Shown here piece by piece: positions 29,632 to 41,506 of a DNA stretch of 64,000 nucleotides. A model generated the notes under the pieces. The model searched no databases and was not told where the DNA came from. It was given only the letters and a program-made list of their open reading frames with translations. The stretch comes from Escallonia rubra (Eukaryota; Streptophyta; Magnoliopsida; Escalloniales; Escalloniaceae). Within the stretch, counting starts at the first letter, position 1. Every line of letters starts with the position of its first letter. The DNA lies in assembly GCA_033065855.1 (NCBI GenBank), contig JAVXUO010000610.1:62001-126000 (forward strand), read 5' to 3'. The translations under genes and the position numbers were made by a program.

Positions 29632-30265
29632 GCCAGGTTTTTGGAGCAGTTAAAGGAGCAGGATCTAGCTGTTATAGAGTCCTTAAGGTCTATCGGGCTA
29701 TAGAATGATTGAACTTCAAATTGAGTGCTTTGAGTAGGCAATTTGCTCTAGCAGAGCAGTTTTAGAGCCATTTTTCTTAAGTTGGAGCCTTTAAAGAGTT
29801 TTTAGGTGCTCAGTATCTTATCTAATCTTATAACATTAATGATATCGTTGCGCACCGAAGTTTCCACCTTGCTTTTACTTTGCAATTGAACTTTTGTTGA
29901 CTCTGAACTCAGCAAATTAGTCTTCAGGACCTAAAAATGTGAAAAATAACCATATCGTAACAGTGGCCTACTCATCTGCTACTGTAGCGCCGCACGATCC
30001 TCTTGCTGATTCGGAGCCATAAAAGTTCAGTTTTTTAACAATGCTGCCTTGCTATGAAAAGTTAGTAAGGCCACGGTAGTTCAATACATATTGGACACAT
30101 GTACTGAACCTAATGTGGACTCACAAATAAGAGGCTAAGAAGGTGGTGATTCCCAGTATCAAAGCACACTGCAAACCTTGACAACGGGAGAAATTTATTG
30201 TTGAGCTTTTGGAACAGAATTTTCAAAGTTGAAGTACCTGTGTTGATAGTTTTTACTCCTTAGCT
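29632..30265. other. Convergent 3' flanks
   Basis: Holds the 3' untranslated regions of spermidine synthase (+) and the membrane protein (-). Nothing else recognised. Confidence 0.7.
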
Positions 30266-31255
30266 TCAACTTCCTGCAGATGCTAGTGACAAGATTTCTA
30301 TTCCTGCAGATGCTTCTGCACTTTCAGCTTCTCCTGTCTCCTCATCAGCCGTCTTGATCAAAATCCTGCTTCTGCAGTCATAGTAGTAAACCATGCAAAC
30401 AACCCATTTCATCGCATTCCCTACACCCAACAAGCAGACTTGCGTAATAACCCCAGTACTCCTCTCGTAGCAAACGAAATACAGGCATGACAACCTTAAA
30501 CCAAGTCCCCAAGCAAAGAAGACAAGCATCAAGACAAACCCGCGATGTTCAGTGCCTCTGCTGATATAATCCGAGAGCGCTAAAGCCTGTGTCCTATGAA
30601 CTCCGTCCAGGATTGAAACCACAACAGCCATGTTCCATACAGCACTCCATTCCAGGTACTTCTTCAGCAGTACAACAATAGACACGAGGTAGAAAGAAAC
30701 AAAGAAATAACCATAGAAGTAATGCCTCCCAATGCAAAAATAGACTATTACTAACCATACCAATCCAAGTAATGTACAAGTTGACAAGGCAAGGACATAC
30801 AAGGAAGTGATTAAAGAGCCCACCCACCTAGTTTTATTGAAAATTCTCTCTTGTAGAGTCATAGGTGCAACTCCGGTATACGCCTCGGACGCCAAATGAA
30901 CTGTCACTGCCATAGCAAAGAACTCAGAGAGATGGAGGGGCACCAGATAGAGGAGAGCTAGGTGAACCAACTCAACAGAAAATTCCTTGGTCAATCGGTC
31001 GGTCACGAAGAACGGTATCGGCCAATATTCCGGGATGTGACTGTAGGGTGGTGGTTCCCGGAGCTCCGAGGCTTCAAGAAGAACTTCTTGGAAGAGCATT
31101 TCGTACATAAACATGAAGAAGAAGAGCGGAAGGGATGCTAAGAAGGTGAAGATGAAGAAGTTGAAGTTTCTGAAAGGGATTCTTAGAGTTGCTTTGAGTA
31201 TGTGAGAGGAGTCTAGCCTCCCCTTCAGCAAAGCTTGACTGTTCTCTGCCTCCAT
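30266..31255 (-). CDS. Multi-pass plant transmembrane protein of unknown function, intronless
   Basis: A single open frame of 329 residues with no intron. About six hydrophobic membrane segments can be seen, roughly at residues 30-55, 95-120, 145-170, 172-195, 240-265 and 270-292, with an acidic, Ala/Ser-rich C-terminal tail (ETGEAESAEASAG). Early sequence LLKGRLDSSHILKATLRIPF and the internal GSLITSLYVLAL look like a plant-specific family of uncharacterised membrane proteins that I recall only as 'transmembrane protein, putative'; no function is known to me. The ATG is the first in frame; it lies opposite the tail-to-tail neighbour spermidine synthase. Intact, with no sign of decay. Confidence 0.85.
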   Translation of the reverse strand: MEAENSQALLKGRLDSSHILKATLRIPFRNFNFFIFTFLASLPLFFFMFMYEMLFQEVLLEASELREPPPYSHIPEYWPIPFFVTDRLTKEFSVELVHLALLYLVPLHLSEFFAMAVTVHLASEAYTGVAPMTLQERIFNKTRWVGSLITSLYVLALSTCTLLGLVWLVIVYFCIGRHYFYGYFFVSFYLVSIVVLLKKYLEWSAVWNMAVVVSILDGVHRTQALALSDYISRGTEHRGFVLMLVFFAWGLGLRLSCLYFVCYERSTGVITQVCLLGVGNAMKWVVCMVYYYDCRSRILIKTADEETGEAESAEASAGIEILSLASAGS

Positions 31256-32082
31256 ACCTTCACACGCAGAAGCTCTGCTAATGAAGCATACGATCTACTT
31301 TCATTTACAAAGGCAAAGTCTTCGGTTGACCTTGTTTTCTTTTTAGTGCTTTTGTTTGCGGGAGCGATCCATCTTAGGCCTGCCCACCGTGATATGGATA
31401 AATTTGGCTACACTTCAACAAAAATTAACGGTTGTTGAAAGTTGTAAGTGTATTTTTCCGCACATCTTTACTAAGTCATTAACAAAATGTTATCAATCAT
31501 ATTTAGCGACAGATTAATTATCGCTATATGAGAATTCTGAACTTTTGCTGTAGGATTGTAGCAGAAGTTTATATCCTCGATATTTTTTTTCAACAAGTAT
31601 TTATCTACTGACATTGACAATTTATCATTATAAATCTCAGGAAAAATTGGTTTAAAGGTGATTTGACCACCTCACATTTCTAAGATTTGTCAAAATCTGA
31701 TATGTGGACCATCCTATTTTTTTTCAAAACTGCACCACCCGTTCTTTTAAGAAAACCAGTTGAGAACTAAAATTTGTCGTACCATTTTCTCTCTTAAACA
31801 ATTCTCTTCTTTCTATCAAAACTAAATAGTTCGATCGCCACCACCTTTTGTCTCTGTCTGTGTTCGTGTGTAATGTATTAAATCTACAGTTTAATTGGTA
31901 AATTGGGTTTTTGGTGCCTTGGGGATCTCGAAGGCGGTCGTGAAGTGTTGGTTCAACTCCTTCTTGCTGTGATTTGGGCAGGATACTAGAGTTAATGGTT
32001 ATCAGAGGTGGCTGTTGGTCGATCGCTAATGGATGCTTGTATTTATTTGTTGGTTTGTGCTTAGGTTCAGTCGCCATCACCC
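31256..32082. other. Upstream region of the membrane protein gene and spacer
   Basis: Promoter side of the membrane protein gene (read leftward), then AT-rich spacer. No coding exon was recognised; open frames here lack family resemblance. Confidence 0.5.
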
Positions 32083-32445
32083 TGTTGGCAGATCGGAGGT
32101 TGGCCGAGTCCATCTACTCTTTTGTGTACTCGACCGTGTGCGCTGGCTACTGTGCCGGGACTATAAGGAAATAAAATTGCGCCCTTACTAACAGCAATTG
32201 CTTTTGGTACAGTGGTAAGTGCTCGATCCTAACAATTGGTAGCAGAGCAGCCGGGTCACAGGTTTAAGTCCCCCGGGGTGTATCTGGGGAAGGGATTGTT
32301 GGCAGATCGAAGATTGGATGCGTCCATCTACTCCCTTGTGTACTCGACCGTCTGCGCTGGCTGTGCCAGGCCTATAAGGAAATAAAGTTGCGCCCTTACT
32401 AACAACAATTGCTTTTGGTGCAGTGGTAAGCGATTGATCCTAACA
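32083..32445 (+). repeat. Tandem duplication, period about 215 bp
   Basis: GTTGGCAGATCG starts at 32083 and again at 32298, followed in both by TCCATCTACTC, GTGTACTCGACCGT, a GCGCTGGCT phrase, TATAAGGAAATAAA and GCGCCCTTACTAACA. The second copy is shorter at its end. Some differences are small insertions. Confidence 0.85.
32198..32290 (+). mobile_element. tRNA-like stretch, possible SINE
   Basis: GGTACAGTGGTAAGTGCT at about 32206 resembles an RNA polymerase III A box, and GGTTTAAGTCCCC at 32261 resembles a B box, about 50 bases apart. Such a pair marks tRNA-derived SINEs. The second copy of the surrounding duplication has the A-box-like part only. No poly-A or target duplication was defined. 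Confidence 0.35.
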
Positions 32446-32660
32446 CACCCTTGTTTCTGAGTTGGAGCGCGTGGTTTGTGTGGTGGTTCACAGTCGTTAG
32501 GCGCCAAAATTTGTGATGGGTGGTGTTCAGATGGTCCGATTTGAGGATTTCTCCTCCTAGGTTTCCGTCTCTCTTCCTCCATTTCCCTCCCTAGTTAGGT
32601 CCCTCTCCTTCTTAAACGAAATTTGCGTTGGTAGTGTGTTTGTTGAGATTGAGGTCTTAG

Positions 32661-33060
32661 GTGCACCTGGCGCGATGGTGTGTTGGTTTGGCTTGGTGAT
32701 TTCGTTGGGTTAGTGTTGGTAAAAGCTAACAGTTTGAGTGGTAGTGATTGGCAACAACGGTGCACCTGGCGTGATGGTGTTTTGGTTTCGCTTAGTGGTT
32801 TTGTCGAGGTGGTGTTGGTCGAAGCTGACGGTTTGAGTGGTAGTGATTGGCAGCAGCGGTGCAGCGACTTTTGTGCAGATCAACCTATGGGATGGATTTA
32901 CCTCTAATTGTTGGTATCCTACGATGGTCGACGGTGATGTGGTGGCTCAAATGGTGGCGATGGCTATAGCTCATGGGATGGAGATACCTTTAGTTGTTGG
33001 TGTCTTGCAGTGGTCGACGACGATGTGGTGGATAGATGGTGGCGATGGCAATGGTGATGC
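32661..33060 (+). repeat. Two successive short tandem duplications in GT-rich sequence
   Basis: A roughly 99-base unit beginning GTGCACCTGGCG starts at 32661 and 32760. A second unit of about 86 bases beginning GGGATGGA(T/G) starts at 32889 and 32975 and includes GTGGTCGACG-like text. The plus strand is strikingly poor in C (G and T dominate). Confidence 0.75.
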
Positions 33061-35572
33061 ACTCTATAGTGAGGGGGTATTGGTGGCGTCAGGACACGAC
33101 CTTACCTTACGCTGGTAAGAATCGGCTTTGTTAAGCTAACATGTATAGTTTGTGTGTTGGTTTCTGTAGTCGACTTGTTGTTTGGACGTTCGACTTTATC
33201 TTTTGTTTTCAATAGTTCACTTAACTTTTGGCAATAACATTATTTGCTTGTCATGCCCGCATTGCCGTTTATCAGAACTAGATTAATAATTTTTGTTGTA
33301 ATTAATCTAAATCTCATGTCCTTTTGCTTTTGTAGATATGCAAGCATTATACATATATTGTATGTATTTTGGCTGTTATTTACACGACAAGCATAATCAT
33401 GACATATTACGTATAGCCGAAATGACTAGCGTGTAAAACTCTGAATATATCTTTCAATGCGATTCTCCTTTCTACCAAAAAAGAAAACCTTTGGCTTGTT
33501 ATCTGATTTATCTAGTACTTTTCTGCAATGGTGAGTACATCAGGACATGACTTCTGTCATTTTTGTAATTAGTGTCTTGCTTCATATAAACGCGGCTAAT
33601 CCTTTATACAGGTAGCCAGCAATAGGGGTTCTGCTCTTAGTAACAGAATGAAGCTTTAATTTATGCCTCCTTGCTGTTACAAATGTGCATGTCATATATT
33701 TTTTCCTTTTTCACACTCAAACCTTGTACTGCACCACACTAACTAATGATGTGATCAATAAGGTTTGTGTCATAGCAGGAAAAAAAAAAAGAACAGGGAG
33801 AGAGGAACGAAACCAGTCGAGGGGATCAAGAGCTTTAAAGTCACTATCGAGGTTCATGCACTTTTGCCATTCGGCACATTTTACTGTAGAGGAAACCAGG
33901 AAAGCCTGCTAAAAACTCCACGTCGCATTAATGGCTGGAGTATTTGGCTGTTCCCGTTATCTCTTATTCCTCTTCAAAATCCCAAGCTATGATTATAGAA
34001 ATAATCTCCAGCTACTGGGTGCCACCACTGTGCACGTTTGAGCTTTGCCAAAGGTTTTTAGGTTGAGCATGACTACGTGCCTTTGAGATGGCACCTAAAT
34101 GAAAATCAAATCACCAAAAAGAAAAAAGAAAAAAAAAGCACTTGAAAACATTCAGAACAAACTAACCTAGAGCCATGATAAAAGGCGACTCTCGAAGGCT
34201 TAGTTTACATTAGCCTAGCACTCTAGAATTAGTAGGGTAGCCGCACAGCGGAGCAAACTAGTCTGTAATTCAGTGGCATCGCGGGCGGGGCGGGGCAGGG
34301 CAGCGAAGAAGTCTGTAGCAAAGCAGTCTGTAGTTTGGTCTGCTGGGGCTGGGCAGTTCAATTGACCGCTGTAGCTCTGGTGTGGTTTGATTTCAAAGCA
34401 GAGATGCAGTTAACTAGTCGTTTGATGCAGCTTAACTCACAGCATAGTTATAGACGAAGTCGCTAGCGCAGCTTGAAAACAGAAACAGAAACAGAAGAGG
34501 CGACAAACGACCTTCAATCTTCTGCCACCAGCCGGCAGAAGCAAAGGACTCAACTACAGCAACGAAGCTTCGTTGCAGAAGACGAGCATTTACGAGGCTG
34601 TGCATAACCAAGTTTCCAAAGTTTTGCAGTTTCAAATCCGACTCAAACTCAATTAGAAGCACTAGGAGCAACAACGTGCCACTCGTTTAGAAGCACTAGG
34701 AGCAACGACGAGTAAGAGGCAGAACGATGCCGCTTTTCACACCTCAAAACAGCAAATAGAGAACGCTTTTAGAACATTATTTCAACACAAACATATAAAC
34801 AGCAGCATATAATGGAAATTATAAGTATGGAATAGACCTCCAAGTTCATTAACCTGCATAGAGCAAGCCGACGCAAAATTGGATCCCAAAGCACCCCTTT
34901 TGGCGGCTATTTAGTGCAGAAGTCATCCAAAGCCAGGTTCTCAAAACACACCCAATTGTAATGACATGAACTAAATCAACTGAAGTGATGAAGCCTACTA
35001 GAACTACAGTGGCGCAGAACTCTCGTCCTCTGCTGTCGCTAGCCAAGTTGCATCCAATGTGCTCTAGCCTTAAACTCTGCGAACATAAACTCATGTAAGA
35101 TCTTAATGTATTTATAAAATCCTGCGTACGATATGCAGAGACAGCGCAACTGTTTTGCACAATAAGTAAAAGGTATTAAGGGCCGGTTTCTCAACGGTAA
35201 GTTCCCAACTTTTGAACTTTTCTGGACTTGGTCATTCTCAGCGTCTTTCTTTCTATGCAGAGAAACAACCACCAAAGTATAGAGCTACAGTCCCTCAAGA
35301 GTTCTAATTTTTGGTTCATCAATTTAAGTGTAGGATTCAAAAGGGCAACGAGTGTTTTCTGTTAAAGTTATAATTTGTTGATAAAACCGCCAAATGGGAG
35401 CCATGAACAGTGACACATTGGCAGCAGTATAACAATAAGTCGGGATAAGTGGCAGATGCAACAGAAATTTGTGTGCAAGTAAATCGAACCGCAAGTCGAA
35501 ATATGTGTTGCATGTGAGAACAATAACTAGTGTTTGCATGACGCGAAAATACTGGTAAATAATGCGATCAAT
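33061..35572. other. Spacer with small duplications, no gene recognised
   Basis: A G-rich patch at about 34280-34360 repeats the phrase GTCTGTAG. Near 34652 and 34686 the phrase TAGAAGCACTAGGAGCAAC occurs twice, 34 bases apart. Part near 35,000-35,570 is probably the 3' flank of the SR protein gene. No supported coding sequence. Confidence 0.5.
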
Positions 35573-38500
35573 TTACTGCATGTGGATGGCGACATACCCA
35601 TTAGCATAAGGTGAATCACGGAGACTGCGACGATATGGAGGCGACCTGCTGTAGCTTCGGCGGCGAGGTGATATGCTGCGACGCCGAGGAGGAGATCTTC
35701 TCCCGCGAGGGCTATAACGAGGACTATAACTCCTACAACATGTTAAAAGTGAATAATTCCAAGTCATCAACATCAGAAACCACAAAAATATTTACTGCTT
35801 CCTATTTGGCCGTAAATGAAGGTAAGTTGAACCACATGCACATAAATTTGAGTTCTAGAGAGTTCTATGGCATCACATTGTATCTTAAAACTATGTTACT
35901 GATAAGCACAACAATACACTTGTCGTAATCTAGACACTAGTGTGCCTGACAGTGAGTTGGGGTGGGTCATGTGCATGCTATAGATTGTCTACTCTAGTAA
36001 AACACCTCAAATACAAACTAGGCATTGGATATGTCAATGTCTCAAACACATATCATCCTTTTATGACCATATAAAAAACTATGGATAACTACATGTGACA
36101 TGCCTTCCATAACTTCACAATGAAACAAGAGGAACAGCAACAGAAGATTAAGTTATCCAAGAGAGCAAATTAATCCCCAAAAATCTTGTTTATGGTGATT
36201 CACATGCAAAGTTTGTTATGTATTTACTTTATTCATGATGCGTAAGTGTTCTATTATCATCCTTAAAGTTACGCAAATAGCATTAGCAGAAAACCATCAA
36301 CAGGCAACCACATACCTACGCCCATAGCTTGGACTCTTGCGGCGTCGAGGACTTGGGCTTCGACGTCGTCCGCTTCCCAAGCCACGTGAACCAATGCGCA
36401 TGCTACACTCTCGAGCAAAATGACCAGGTTCACCACACTCGTAACAGTTTAAGTCTCCGCCTCCACCACGACCACGGCCGCCACCACGGCCGCCTCCGCC
36501 ACCCCCCTTTGAATTGTGTGAGAGCTCCACACGCCAGCCATTCTTCCCTGTAATACTAAGTGCGTTCAGAAACCTCGCCGTCTACAAAAAATGATAGGCT
36601 TTAAAATATGCAGAAAACAGATAAATTGTAGAGAAGTCCAAATGCTGCCTGCACAGTCAAAAAAATTCAATGCAGTTATGTAAAAACACTGAGACGGCAG
36701 TTAAAATATGGCAATTCCCACATGAAATGAAACAGTTTAAAAATGCCCAGCCCTATAACATTTTTACTTACGCAGATCACAACAAAAATTGAGGATTTCC
36801 ACCAAAGGAGATCCTAGGGAGATATTATTTTATACAATGTTCTAGTTTAACCAGATAAAACAAAATGAAACATAAGCAAAGACCTTCCCCCAAAACGAAA
36901 ATGAAATCAGTTCCAAAATATGTTCAGCTGCCAGGCGATGAACTTAAAGAAGTTATATTACTATGTGGATGAATACATGTCAAAATTAGGTACAAAAGAT
37001 GGTAGTTGTTTTGTTTTTTTTTTTGTCTTTTGGGGGTGGGGGGGGGGGGGGTGTCGCGGGGAGGGTGAATAAATATGCTTCAGTTTTGATGAGTACTTCT
37101 ACTACTAGAATTTGCAAATTACTTTCAGCAACGCACTTCATAATATCTTTGGACATGGTCATACATAACAGTTTAAGAGGACGTGCCATACTAATCAAAT
37201 TATCTGAACTACATTACTTAAAGAAAAGGAAGCAAGAAAAAAACTTATCCCTGTGAAAGGGGACGGAAGACGAGCCATAAGGTAGCTATTTCATCCACGT
37301 GCTGATTGTAATTCTATTCGCTGATATTTATATTACCAAAATCCACCAACTTTTCTGTGGGTTTATGTAAGTGAACAGGATATTACAGAGAGTATAGGGG
37401 TTCTTATGTTTCCATCTTTTGTTTGCATCCCAACTATGGAAAATGTGTCTTTTGTATGCAGATTTCTTCTTTTGGCTGTGAGAAGTTTAAAGTGGGGATG
37501 CGAACAAAACATAACAAAACCTGGGTTTTACTCAAGATGACATATTTTGGTTAAGAACTTCAAATAGAATCAAAGAATAAGATGAGGACCAAAAAACTAT
37601 GGGAAAATAATAAAAGGAGTACAATTAGCAAACTATGCATCATACCTTCAATGCTAAAACGTATACAAACATGCTTTTCTTACTGCCTTCAAAAATTAAG
37701 TTAGTAAATATAGATTGCTCAAGTCACATACCAGTAACAAAAGAGCGACTCCTAGATGAAATATCTTATACCAAAATGTGGGTAGTGCTCTCCATGAGTA
37801 GTTATATATTCAACCCGAACAAAGAATCCTATGCATCTGTACACAAGTTGTGCCCCTCTTGGCTCCCTTTCTTAGTATATACGCCAAGTAGAGAAGACCA
37901 ACCATAACACTGGTTTGTGACAGGGCCAGGCCGAGTCAGAAAGGCTTTGATGACTCAAGGTTCATATTAGGGAAAGGAGAGTAAGGTAATTTACATTCGG
38001 CCCCATCATCCAATTTGCACCAAAAGACAGGCATGGTTTTGTAGTCGAAGCAGACAAAATCCACAAAGGTTCGATTTCTACTTACCGTCCAGTGCACGAA
38101 TAGCATCCAGAGCATCCCTGCGATCATCAAACTCAACAAAAGCATAACCTGGCGGTCGTCGAGCAACCCAGACACTGAATTCCACCGGTAAAGATAAATA
38201 ATTAATAAAAACCACATAATGGACATAAAAGGAATGATAACAATTTGAAATTGACCACAAACAAACTTGAACCTAATGTACAATCACTCTGAATCCGCCT
38301 TTTAATCTAGAATTCTGATATTCATGCATCTTCCACTTCGGAGTCGAATTCATAGACTTGAAATTCACATCAGTGTCATATTCTATAAACCATAGCACTC
38401 GGTAATAAAACTATTAACTACCAAAAGAACACATAACTGACATAGTTCAATCAAAGAACAAAATATTTGAACATGCCGAAAAGCATGCGATTACACAATT

Positions 38501-39018
38501 GTTAAAACCCGAGGAGTGCGTTAATGATCAACCAGAAGCTAGAAAACATTCTAAAGCTCGTCACTTTATTAAAAGGGCGGTATATTTAACTATCATTTCA
38601 CAAACGATCAAACTCAACCTTCAATCATAGGTTTCACAACCTAATACACTAGTATGTTCTCAGCTCGACCCATATACACACTCCTACAAGACAAAAAAGT
38701 TCCATACAACCCTCATAAAAACACATTCAGTTACACCAAACAAATTCAAGTTCCTTTACGAAAATACTTGCCCTGTTCGGTAATTTTTGTCTCTTTAAAC
38801 ATTGATGAATTGAACTCAAAATAGTAATTACCAATCAAATAAGCATGGTTTGACAAGTCAATGCTAGGAATTCACAAAAAGCCAAAAGCGGGAGAAAATT
38901 ACGAAACGGTTGGAGCAAACAAATTCTACCTTCGGAGGACACCGTACGTGCGGAACTCATCTTCCAATTCCCTCTCCGAAACTCGCGGATCCAGATTTCC
39001 GACGTACACCCGCGACAT
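35573..39018 (-). CDS. RSZ22: RSZ22-type SR splicing factor (RRM + CCHC zinc knuckle + RS domain)
   Basis: Nuclear pre-mRNA splicing factor, plant relative of SRSF7/9G8. Exons in transcript order: 39018-38930, 38174-38086, 36547-36316 and 35732-35573, giving 189 residues. The RRM (residues 1 to about 70) has [13 protein letters not shown] and [21 protein letters not shown] Gly/Arg-rich linker follows, then the knuckle C94-x2-C97-x4-H102-x4-C107 in [14 protein letters not shown], and an RS domain with [21 protein letters not shown] and [11 protein letters not shown]. The C-terminus ends [13 protein letters not shown]. From memory, relatives continue after SPYANG with a short basic RS tail, so another exon or an alternative terminal exon is possible (AATGG|GTATGT could be a donor). 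The long introns fit the known heavy alternative splicing of SR genes. Confidence 0.92.
37031..37052. repeat. G-rich homopolymer tract
   Basis: Long run of G (with one T) inside an intron of the RSZ22-type gene, preceded by a T run. Confidence 0.85.
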
Positions 39019-39187
39019 CTTTCCTAAACCACGCAACCAAACGCCGTAATATTAGTTTTTCCCCCAAATTCAAGCAAAATCTAGGGTTCATGTAGACTTG
39101 TACAACCAGGAGATAGACATACGATCGAATAAAGCTGTGACAGAACCTAGGGTTTTCGATTTGATCGAAAAAGGTAGGCGAAAACGT

Positions 39188-39370
39188 AAAACCCTAACTA
39201 CGAGTCAAGAGATGTGTGTGTACCTGATTATCGAACCTTCGAGATCTGAAATCAGTAACTGCCGTACTAATAGCCTGATTAGAAGGCTTGGCCCTGTCAG
39301 GAAAATGGTTAGCCCAGGATTGGTATTTGGGCCAAAGTGGGCCAATTGTTAAGGCCCATTGAAGGCCCAT
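39188..39370 (-). promoter_or_regulatory. RSZ22 promoter motifs: telo-box and GGCCCA site II elements
   Basis: AAAACCCTAA at 39188-39197 is a telo-box. GGCCCATT occurs twice, near 39353 and 39364, and GGGCCA near 39329 and 39339. Site II plus telo-box combinations are known in promoters of plant genes for ribosomal and RNA-processing proteins, which suits an SR splicing factor. Placement upstream of the ATG at 39018 is right. Confidence 0.55.
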
Positions 39371-40261
39371 TGACACTTTTTTAGCAGGCTTTACAGCTCA
39401 CAATGAACTCTGGGCTCGTACTGTTTCAAAAGGTCCGTTTGGTTACCGTTTTCTCCTTTCATTTTCATGTCCTTTTAAGTGCAGAAAAAGACAAAAATAG
39501 TTTTGATCCCACCACTTTATCCTTTAATTAAAGTCTCAACTACTGTAGATCTCATCACATGGTAAATTTCAATATCATATCTGCAAGGTCAGTATTGTTT
39601 TGAAGTTTGTATTTTTTTTAAAACCGATAACCAAATAAGAGAAGAGCCGATAACGTTGACAATTTAAACTAACTTGTCAGCACAATTTGATCGTGCATAT
39701 TATCGAGATGGGTGGCCCAGATTCCTTGTGTTTTAAAGTGAGTTTTGTCGTCCACCATATTATGGAGTGCCCGTTCGCCCCATGATAGAATGGACACCGG
39801 AGAATCTTTAGTAAATAAATGATCTGGTCCGTCCATCCATGATGGATGGACAGCGAAATCGCGCTATCAACTTAAGTTAAGTTGTCAGCGGTAGTAATGG
39901 ATCAACTCCTAATTAAAAATAATAATAAAAGTGAATTTGGAAAAAAAAGAACAAAAATATGTAATATCTACAGAGTGAGTTTGACGTGTGTAGCTCATAC
40001 ATCCGATAGACCCAAAGAAGAATTGAGTTGCGGCAAAAATTCAATCATATAACAAAACTTTCGACAAACAACATGAAAAGTTCGATACAATTATATTTTA
40101 TCAACAAGATGTCAGAAAAGGCTTTAGGATTAATGGCATCATTTGAATACCAGATTCAGGTGACAAAAGATTGTCACTGAAAGAACTTTGTTGATGTTAA
40201 AATTTTAAATAATTACTTTGTTCACTAAAATTCATTTAATTACATTTTTTATTAGAGATTT
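39371..40261. other. AT-rich spacer
   Basis: No gene or repeat recognised between the RSZ22 promoter and the Mutator-like element. Confidence 0.5.
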
Positions 40262-40270
40262 TAGTTCATA
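40262..40270 (+). repeat. 9-bp target-site duplication, left copy
   Basis: TAGTTCATA directly before the left terminal inverted repeat; an identical copy follows the right end at 41498-41506. Confidence 0.85.
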
Positions 40271-41497
40271 GGGTTAATTACACTTATGTCCCTAAGATTT
40301 GGATGAAATTACAGTCAAGGACACTAACTTTCAAAAGGTAACAAACCGTGTCCACAAACGTTAAAAAGGTAACACTTGTGTCCATCCGTCAAATATCCGT
40401 CAAAAAAATGTAATTTTTGTGTCGTCATCGGTACATATTTTCAAATATATGACAATCATACCCCATAGATTACGGTTACCCCTCTTCTCTATCTTTCATT
40501 TTCTATTTCGCGAGCCTCTTCTCTCTTCCTCTTATCTCTCTCTTCTTCCATCAGACACAGCCTCATCTCTCTTCTTCCAGCCACCATGCGGCAGGCGCCC
40601 AACATTTCACCACCAAGCTACTCCCACCGCCCACCACCATGCCGCTGCCCCACCATCCTACCACCAAGTCGCTGCTCCCACCACTCACCACCATGCCGCT
40701 GCCCCCACTGTACGACCACCACACCGCTGCCTACTGCCGACCACCATGTCGATGCCCACTGCCGACCACCACGCCTGTTGCTCTCACCGCCCACCATCAC
40801 GTCGCTGCTCCCTCACCACCTGCTATCGTCTCCATCCCTTCCCTTACCCCGCCGCCTTCGACTTCGCTCTACCCCATACATACGTCCCCCATCCTTCCCC
40901 TCTACCCCATCATACGTCCCCCGCCCATCCTTCCCCTTCCCTTCACCCCATCCCGTCGTCCCCCGCCCTCATTTCCTTTACCCCGTCGCTTTCCCCTTCC
41001 CCTACCCCCACCACGTCGTGGCGTCGTCCTCCGCCCTGCTGCCTTCCCTTCCCCCACCCTACCCTGCGCTGTCCCCCTCCCTTCCCCTACCCCATGCCTT
41101 CTGATTTCTTGAAATTTTGGATAATAAGTGTTGGAATTGCAAGAATTAAAACCCTAATTTGAAAAATAGGGAGAAAAAAAGAATGGCTTAAAACCCTAAT
41201 TTTCAAATTAGGGTTTCAAATGAAAAAGAATTGAAACCCTAATTTGAAAATTAGGGAGATAAATGAATGACTTGAAACCCTAATTTGGAAATTAGGGTTT
41301 CAATTCTTTTTGAACCCTAATTTGAATGGCATTGTAAAGAATTAACCTTTCAAATCGTGGGCAATATGGTCATTTTGACCATTCCGTTATGTATTTGGGT
41401 ATTCCGTTAAGTCAAAGGACATAAGTGTCTATTTTTAAAATTTATAGACGCACGTGTAATTTCACAAAAATCTCAAGGATATAAGTGTAATTAACCC
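40271..41497. mobile_element. Non-autonomous Mutator-like (MULE) element, complete ends
   Basis: The left end GGGTTAATTACACTTATGTC and the right end, reverse-complemented (GGGTTAATTACACTTATATC), match over at least 40 bases with a few changes, continuing into GAAATTACA. The 1227-base element is flanked by a perfect 9-bp duplication TAGTTCATA, the length typical of Mutator superfamily insertions. Inside are a pyrimidine-rich, C-rich stretch (about 40,590-41,100) open in all three plus frames, and at the right repeated palindromic ACCCTAATTTG/CAAATTAGGGT phrases. No transposase is encoded, so it needs one in trans. Near-identical ends and target duplication suggest recent insertion. The interior could be captured genomic sequence (a Pack-MULE), but I do not recognise its source. 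Confidence 0.8.
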
Positions 41498-41506
41498 TAG
41501 TTCATA
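41498..41506 (+). repeat. 9-bp target-site duplication, right copy
   Basis: TAGTTCATA directly after the right terminal repeat, identical to the left copy. Confidence 0.85.

Noticed and set aside
40586-41104. Three overlapping forward open frames rich in Pro, His and Ala
   Set aside because: Open in all three frames because the DNA is C-rich and pyrimidine-rich; lies inside the Mutator-like element; no domain.
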